The notes below the pieces were generated by a model, which saw nothing but the letters and a program-made list of their open reading frames with translations, did not search any database and was not told where the DNA came from. Below are positions 62,668 through 64,000 of a stretch of DNA of 64,000 bases, one piece after another (position 1 is the first letter of the stretch; each line of letters begins with the position of its first letter). A program made the position numbers and the translations under genes. The stretch covers positions 124,001 through 188,000 of the forward strand of contig NZ_JAHCSH010000002.1 in the NCBI RefSeq assembly GCF_018474005.1. Reading direction: 5' to 3'. Source of the DNA: Curvibacter sp. CHRR-16 (GTDB lineage Bacteria > Pseudomonadota > Gammaproteobacteria > Burkholderiales > Burkholderiaceae_C).

Positions 62668-63924
62668 ATGGCCGTCACCCCCCTCACCCGCTTAGGCTCC
62701 AACAACGCATACGACAACTCGGTGCGCACTTTGGGCGCGCGCCAAAACAAGCTGGTCAACCTGCAAGAGAACCTGACCACTGGCAAAAAAGTGGTCCGCC
62801 CCAGCGACGACCCCACGGGTGCCGCCCAAGCCGAGCGGGCACAGGTGCGTATCTCGCGCATTGCCACCGACCAACGGGCACTGGAAAACCAAAAGAACTC
62901 CATCGCCATGGCTGAAAGCACGCTGGGCGACATCACCTCGGCGCTGCAGCGTTTTCGCGAACTGACCGTGGCCGCTGGCAGCGGCAGCGCCAGCCCCGCA
63001 GAGCGCCGCACACTGGCCATCGAAATGCAGCAACTGCGCGAGCAAGTGCTCTCGTATGCCAACCGCAAAGACACCAATGGTTTGCCACTGTTTGGTGCTT
63101 TGGGCAGTGCAGAAAACCCCTTCTCCGGCCCCAACCAACCACCGCAGGACTACCTGTTCTTGGGATTGCCCGGCCAACCCTCGTCCACCGAGCGCAGTAT
63201 TCCCAATACGGTCGATGGCGACAACGCCCTCATGCTCCAGCCCAAGCGCGATGGGGCCTACAACGTCAAGCTCTCTGACATTCCACCCGAACGCGCTCTG
63301 CGCACAGAACCGGTGAAGGTGGTGGATCCCAGCTTGGTCAACGGTTCGGGCTATACGGTCAAGATCGACAAACTCACTACCTTGGACGACGGCAGCACCG
63401 AGGTCGAATACACCCTGACCGAAGGCCCTCCAGTCAACGGCTTTACCAAAGCCGGCCTCAAGGCCAGCTACCCACCGGGCATCCCCCCTAGCATCACCAT
63501 CAGCGAGATGCCGGGCTTAAGCCTGACCCTCAGGGGCAAGATGGAAGCGGGCGACACCGTGGCCATTGATCCCAGCCCCAGCGTGTTCAGCGTCATGGAC
63601 GACGCTGTCAACGACATTGGTGATGCCGTTAATGACAACGCTGCTGCACAAGCCGTGGCCTTGGCGCTGTACAACTTGGACAAGAGCATCGAACGCGTCT
63701 CGGCCGTGCGTGGCCAAACCGGGGCTTTGCTCAACCGTGCCGACCGCATCAGCTCCAACCAAGAAGCCCGCAATGTGCAGCTTGAGGCGGATCGCTCGCG
63801 TGCCGAGGACTTGGACATGATCAAAGGTGTGGCCGAGTTCCAGAACCAGCAAACGGGCTATCAAGCCGCCTTGCAGTCCTACGCACAAACACAGAAACTC
63901 TCACTGTTTAACTACCTGAGTTGA
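62668..63924 (+). CDS. flgL: Hook-filament junction protein FlgL
   Basis: A 418-residue FlgL: N-terminal RLGSNNAYDNSVRTLGARQN, with LQENLTTGKKVVRPSDDPTG, the flagellin-like family core; C-terminal SNQEARNVQLEADRSRAEDL ending in LFNYLS. It is longer than the enteric protein (317) because of a larger central domain (about 140-320). It follows flgK after 20 bases and is probably the last flagellar structural gene in this cluster. Confidence 0.94.
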   Translation: MAVTPLTRLGSNNAYDNSVRTLGARQNKLVNLQENLTTGKKVVRPSDDPTGAAQAERAQVRISRIATDQRALENQKNSIAMAESTLGDITSALQRFRELTVAAGSGSASPAERRTLAIEMQQLREQVLSYANRKDTNGLPLFGALGSAENPFSGPNQPPQDYLFLGLPGQPSSTERSIPNTVDGDNALMLQPKRDGAYNVKLSDIPPERALRTEPVKVVDPSLVNGSGYTVKIDKLTTLDDGSTEVEYTLTEGPPVNGFTKAGLKASYPPGIPPSITISEMPGLSLTLRGKMEAGDTVAIDPSPSVFSVMDDAVNDIGDAVNDNAAAQAVALALYNLDKSIERVSAVRGQTGALLNRADRISSNQEARNVQLEADRSRAEDLDMIKGVAEFQNQQTGYQAALQSYAQTQKLSLFNYLS

Positions 63925-63928
63925 GACC

Positions 63929-64000
63929 ATGAACCACTCCGTGCTGGGCAGCATCACCATCTCCTACCAGCCCATTTGGAATGCGGTGCGCCAGCGCAGT
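63929..64000 (+). CDS. Partial unidentified protein at right edge
   Basis: Twenty-four codons from the ATG at 63929 remain open to the end of the window (MNHSVLGSITISYQPIWNAV, then RQRS). It starts four bases after the flgL stop, so it is probably in the same message. The start recalls EAL/HDOD signalling proteins that begin with a 'GY-x-P-I-W' strand, but the fragment is too short to name. Confidence 0.5.
   Translation, partial: MNHSVLGSITISYQPIWNAVRQRS

Noticed and set aside
1-64000. tRNA, rRNA, CRISPR arrays, insertion sequences
   Set aside because: No cloverleaf-like gene, no regularly spaced direct repeats and no transposase reading frame were recognised.

Overview
The window looks like a chromosomal segment of a flagellated betaproteobacterium, most likely Comamonadaceae (Burkholderiales). 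The evidence is an FlhDC-type flagellar hierarchy, Comamonadaceae-like order of the fli, flh, flg and che blocks, moderately high GC, and an inositol gene set with a fused iolC. The genus is not resolved. I see no rRNA, tRNA, CRISPR array or insertion sequence.

Layout. (1) 1-3774 is an accessory left arm: an edge-truncated minus-strand ORF that weakly recalls phage tail-fibre assembly proteins, a brnT-brnA toxin-antitoxin pair, an RpiR-family regulator with a SIS domain, and a hipB-hipA pair with two inverted-repeat operators around its promoter. (2) 3881-15589 is myo-inositol uptake and catabolism. iolG is on the plus strand. The set iolC(+DUF2090)-iolD-iolE-iolB-thioesterase-SDR is on the minus strand. 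A divergent CUT2-type ABC transporter (binding protein, ATPase, permease) faces it. Palindromes of the form TAGAAA-N4-TTTCTA sit in both control regions and are the likely sites of the RpiR regulator. (3) 15596-21756 is a minus-strand chemotaxis operon: a CheZ-like small protein, cheY, cheA, cheW, cheR, cheD, cheB. No chemoreceptor gene lies in it. (4) 21887-23645 is a soluble receiver-histidine kinase with a NarL-type regulator. (5) 23653-34467 is fliF-G-H-I-J-K-L-M-N-O-P-Q-R on the minus strand: MS ring, motor switch, export ATPase complex, hook-length control and export gate. fliE is divergent. (6) 34927-40798 holds fliT, fliS, fliD and two divergent flagellin genes. (7) 40970-44898 holds flhDC, motAB, cheY and cheZ. 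(8) 44999-51221 is flhB-flhA-flhF-flhG-fliA, tightly overlapping. A convergent PilZ gene follows. (9) 52107-53688 is flgN-flgM-flgA on the minus strand, divergent from flgB-C-D-E-F-G. Then come flgI-flgJ-flgK-flgL and the start of one further gene at the right edge.

How it works together. FlhDC would switch on the hook-basal-body and export genes. FliA (sigma-28), held by FlgM, would then fire late genes. I can see sigma-28-like promoters (TAAAGTTT-N11-GCCGATAA type) before one flagellin, motA, flgM and flgI.

Most unusual points. flgH (L ring) is absent from its normal place between flgG and flgI, where a terminator and a sigma-28-like promoter lie instead. The FlhG homologue has lost its ATP-binding P-loop but keeps its FlhF-activating N-terminal motif. 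A second, short CheZ-like protein with the D-x3-Q phosphatase pair heads the chemotaxis operon. A membrane-free hybrid kinase is placed between the che and fli operons with a perfect 17-bp palindrome in its control region. None of these is proven to be a new system; each is an inference from sequence alone.
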